NCBI GenBank assembly: GCA_002315205.1
Contig: DCGH01000019.1
Span: forward strand, 1 to 7,030
DNA length: 7,030 bases
Reading direction: 5' to 3'
DNA from: Erysipelotrichaceae bacterium UBA1783
GTDB lineage: Bacteria; Bacillota_I; Bacilli_A; Erysipelotrichales; Erysipelotrichaceae
Both the position numbers and the translations under genes were made by a program. Positions 5,443 to 7,030 of the stretch are shown here, piece after piece. Below the pieces are notes generated by a model. That model worked only from the letters and a program-made list of their open reading frames with translations, was not told where the DNA came from and searched no databases. Position 1 is the first letter of the stretch. Every line of letters starts with the position of its first letter.

Positions 5443-6123
5443 GTGTTGTTAGGAGCATTTATTAACTCAGCTCTAGTCGTTGTTGGAACATTTTTAGGAA
5501 TGATTCTAAAAAAAGGAATCTCGAAGAACCTGCAGGATGGAATTACGAAAGCTATGGGATTAGTTGTCGTTTATCTTTCTATCGATTCAATGATGACTGA
5601 AGCAAGCTCTATGAATGTATTATTATCTATGGGGATTGGTACCTTAATTGGTGAAATGCTTGATTTAGATGGAAGAATGGGAAAGCTGGGAGATTGGCTG
5701 CAGAGTAAATTTAGTAATCTTGGCGAAATCTCAGTTGGCTTCGTTAGAGCAACAATATTGTATTGTGTAGGATCTATGGGTATTCTTGGCTGTATTGAAA
5801 GTGGATTACAGAATGTCCATACAACATTAACTGCTAAGGGTATTATTGACTGTGTCTGCTCAATTTTCTTTGCGGCAGAGCATGGCATTGGTGTGGCCTT
5901 TAGTGCAATTGCTCTATTCATTTATCAGGGAGCCATTACAATCTGTGCAGGATTTTTAGCACCAGTTTTGACCGAACAGGCAATTATTAACCAGATTAAT
6001 TGTGTTGGTGGTATTATTTTATTAACAGTTGCTTTAAATATTATTGGAATTGGTAAATTTAAATCAATGAACTTTGTTCCAGCCATTGTTGTAACAGTCA
6101 TTTTGACAATGCTTGGAATTTAA
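5443..6123 (+). CDS. DUF554 family integral membrane protein (YdfK/YqgA-like)
   Basis: A hydrophobic protein of 226 residues (229 if started at ATG 5434) with about six to seven membrane segments. It matches the DUF554 family by its opening LLGAFINSALVVVGTFLG, the segment MGIGTLIGEMLDLDGRMGKLG, and FVRATILYCVGSMGILGCIESGL followed by the FFAAEHGIGVAFSA segment. The family includes B. subtilis YdfK and E. coli YqgA; its function is unknown, although a transport role has been suggested from its topology. Start choice: AAAGGA (5429-5434) touches the ATG at 5434 and lies only about 3 nt from the ATG at 5437, but is 8 nt from the GTG at 5443. Starting there also gives the usual family N-terminus, so GTG is preferred, with ATG 5437 the main alternative. 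It is followed after 16 bp by the peptidase gene and is probably co-transcribed with it. Confidence 0.9.
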   Translation: MLLGAFINSALVVVGTFLGMILKKGISKNLQDGITKAMGLVVVYLSIDSMMTEASSMNVLLSMGIGTLIGEMLDLDGRMGKLGDWLQSKFSNLGEISVGFVRATILYCVGSMGILGCIESGLQNVHTTLTAKGIIDCVCSIFFAAEHGIGVAFSAIALFIYQGAITICAGFLAPVLTEQAIINQINCVGGIILLTVALNIIGIGKFKSMNFVPAIVVTVILTMLGI

Positions 6124-6127
6124 TCAT

Positions 6128-6132
6128 AGGAG
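6128..6132 (+). promoter_or_regulatory. Ribosome binding site of the oligoendopeptidase gene
   Basis: AGGAG lies 7 nt before the ATG at 6140 in the 16-bp gap after the DUF554 stop. It fixes the start of a coding region that is cut by the window edge. No promoter or terminator is visible in the gap. Confidence 0.8.
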
Positions 6133-6139
6133 AAAGAAA

Positions 6140-7030
6140 ATGGAATTTAGTGAATTAAAATATGAAAGGCCAGATTATCAGCAGGTGGCTGCTCAATTAG
6201 AAGAGCTATTAACAAAGCTAGAAAAGCAAAAGGATGCAGAACAGTTTTATAATGTATTTCTAGAAATTGGTAAGGTGAATTGCCATGTCAATACAATGAG
6301 TACTTTAGCATTTGTCAGACATTCTATAAATACAAAGGATGAATATTATACTGCTGAAACAGATTATTGGGATGAATATGGGCCAATGTATGCAGTATTC
6401 AATAATCGTCTTTCAGCAATCTCTTTGAATTTTGAAAACAGGGAAGAGCTATTAAATTATATTCCAGAAACCTACTTCCTTTTGGCAGAATGCGAAGTAA
6501 AGTCATTCGATGAAAAAATTGTTCCATTAATGCAGAAGGAAAACAAGCTAATTAGCGAGTATGGTAAGCTAAAGGCGACTGCTCAGATTGAATGCTTAGG
6601 TGAAACCTACAATCTTGCTAGCATTGGTAAGCTGACAAATTCTGATGATGAGGCAACTCGTAAAATTGCCTTTGATGCAAAGATGTCTTTCTATGCAGAG
6701 CATGAGGAAGAATTTGATCGTATCTATGATGAATTAGTTAAAATCAGAACTGAAATGGCTCAAAAACTTGGCTATGAAAAGTATACTGAGCTTGGTTATT
6801 ATCGTATGAGCAGATTAGATTATAATCAGGAAATGGTAGCTAATTATCGTAAGCAGATTTTAAATGATATTGTTCCATTAGCTAAGGAATTATATGCAAA
6901 GCAAGCCAAGCGCTTAGGCAAGGATAGCTTAGCATATTATAACGAAGGCTATAAGTTTGCTTCAGGTAATCCAATGCCAAAGGGAGATGCGAAAGAATTA
7001 GTAGCGGCAGCTGTTAATATGTATCATCTG
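6140..7030 (+). CDS. M3-family oligoendopeptidase (PepF-like), 3' end missing
   Basis: The frame is open from ATG 6140 to the right edge, 297 codons without a stop. The protein opens MEFSELKYERPDYQQV and continues as a long helical region, with segments typical of the N-terminal half of M3 peptidases: ETDYWDEYGP, a stretch containing ENKLISEYGKLKATAQIE, and AQKLGYEKYTELGYYRMSRLDY. The zinc-binding HEXXH helix lies beyond the window, so catalysis cannot be checked. Relatives are about 560-600 residues, so roughly half is present. These cytoplasmic zinc enzymes cleave short peptides, for recycling or nutrition. There is no signal peptide. AGGAG sits 7 nt before the start, and the 16-bp gap from the DUF554 gene suggests an operon. 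The family is clear; the exact subfamily (PepF/PepB or a related oligoendopeptidase) is not settled from this half. Confidence 0.88.
   Translation, partial: MEFSELKYERPDYQQVAAQLEELLTKLEKQKDAEQFYNVFLEIGKVNCHVNTMSTLAFVRHSINTKDEYYTAETDYWDEYGPMYAVFNNRLSAISLNFENREELLNYIPETYFLLAECEVKSFDEKIVPLMQKENKLISEYGKLKATAQIECLGETYNLASIGKLTNSDDEATRKIAFDAKMSFYAEHEEEFDRIYDELVKIRTEMAQKLGYEKYTELGYYRMSRLDYNQEMVANYRKQILNDIVPLAKELYAKQAKRLGKDSLAYYNEGYKFASGNPMPKGDAKELVAAAVNMYHL

Noticed and set aside
5571..5921. Minus-strand frame inside the DUF554 gene
   Set aside because: Antisense of a membrane protein gene; its Pro/Ser/Ile-rich composition is the expected complement of the real codons.
1..7030. CRISPR array, insertion sequence, toxin-antitoxin pair or new defence system
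   Set aside because: No regularly spaced repeats, transposase, terminal inverted repeats or paired small genes are visible; the genes are housekeeping types with consistent codon use.

Overview
The window is ordinary chromosomal DNA from a low-GC Gram-positive bacterium. The support is AT-rich coding sequence with many AGA/AGG, TTA and AAT/AAA codons, purine-rich Shine-Dalgarno sites, U-tract hairpin terminators and a Firmicutes-type gene set (YerC/YecD-type TrpR relative, DUF554 protein, M3 oligoendopeptidase). The overall style resembles gut Erysipelotrichia-like Firmicutes, but that placement is an inference and not a match I could run.

Layout from left to right: (1) the 3' part of an ABC transporter ATPase gene on +, of the family paired with TrpXYZ-like amino-acid uptake systems, ending in a strong hairpin terminator; (2) a convergent small gene on - for a YerC/YecD-family TrpR-like DNA-binding protein, with its own terminator; (3) a divergent 121-bp intergenic region holding a promoter for the regulator, a weaker candidate promoter for the next gene and an inverted repeat; (4) a type-B carboxylesterase gene on +; (5) mutY on +, whose promoter sits within or beside the esterase terminator; (6) argS on -, convergent with mutY over a shared hairpin; (7) a tRNA-Arg(UCU) gene on -, directly upstream of argS and separated from it by a terminator and the argS promoter; (8) a divergent promoter region, then a DUF554 membrane protein gene on + and, 16 bp later, the 5' part of an M3-family oligoendopeptidase gene that runs off the right edge.

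The genes look like independent housekeeping units and not one pathway. The transcription units are short: most genes have a readable promoter and terminator of their own, and only DUF554-pepF looks like an operon. The clearest functional adjacency is tRNA-Arg(UCU) next to arginyl-tRNA synthetase, a substrate beside its enzyme. A second, weaker one is a putative tryptophan/aromatic transporter ATPase beside a TrpR-like regulator.

There is no gene-free stretch longer than about 150 bp. I found no mobile element, CRISPR array, integration site or prophage remnant, and no convincing new biological system. The findings are small-scale: a possible operator, compact regulatory overlaps, a start-codon question and unusual residues in two enzymes.
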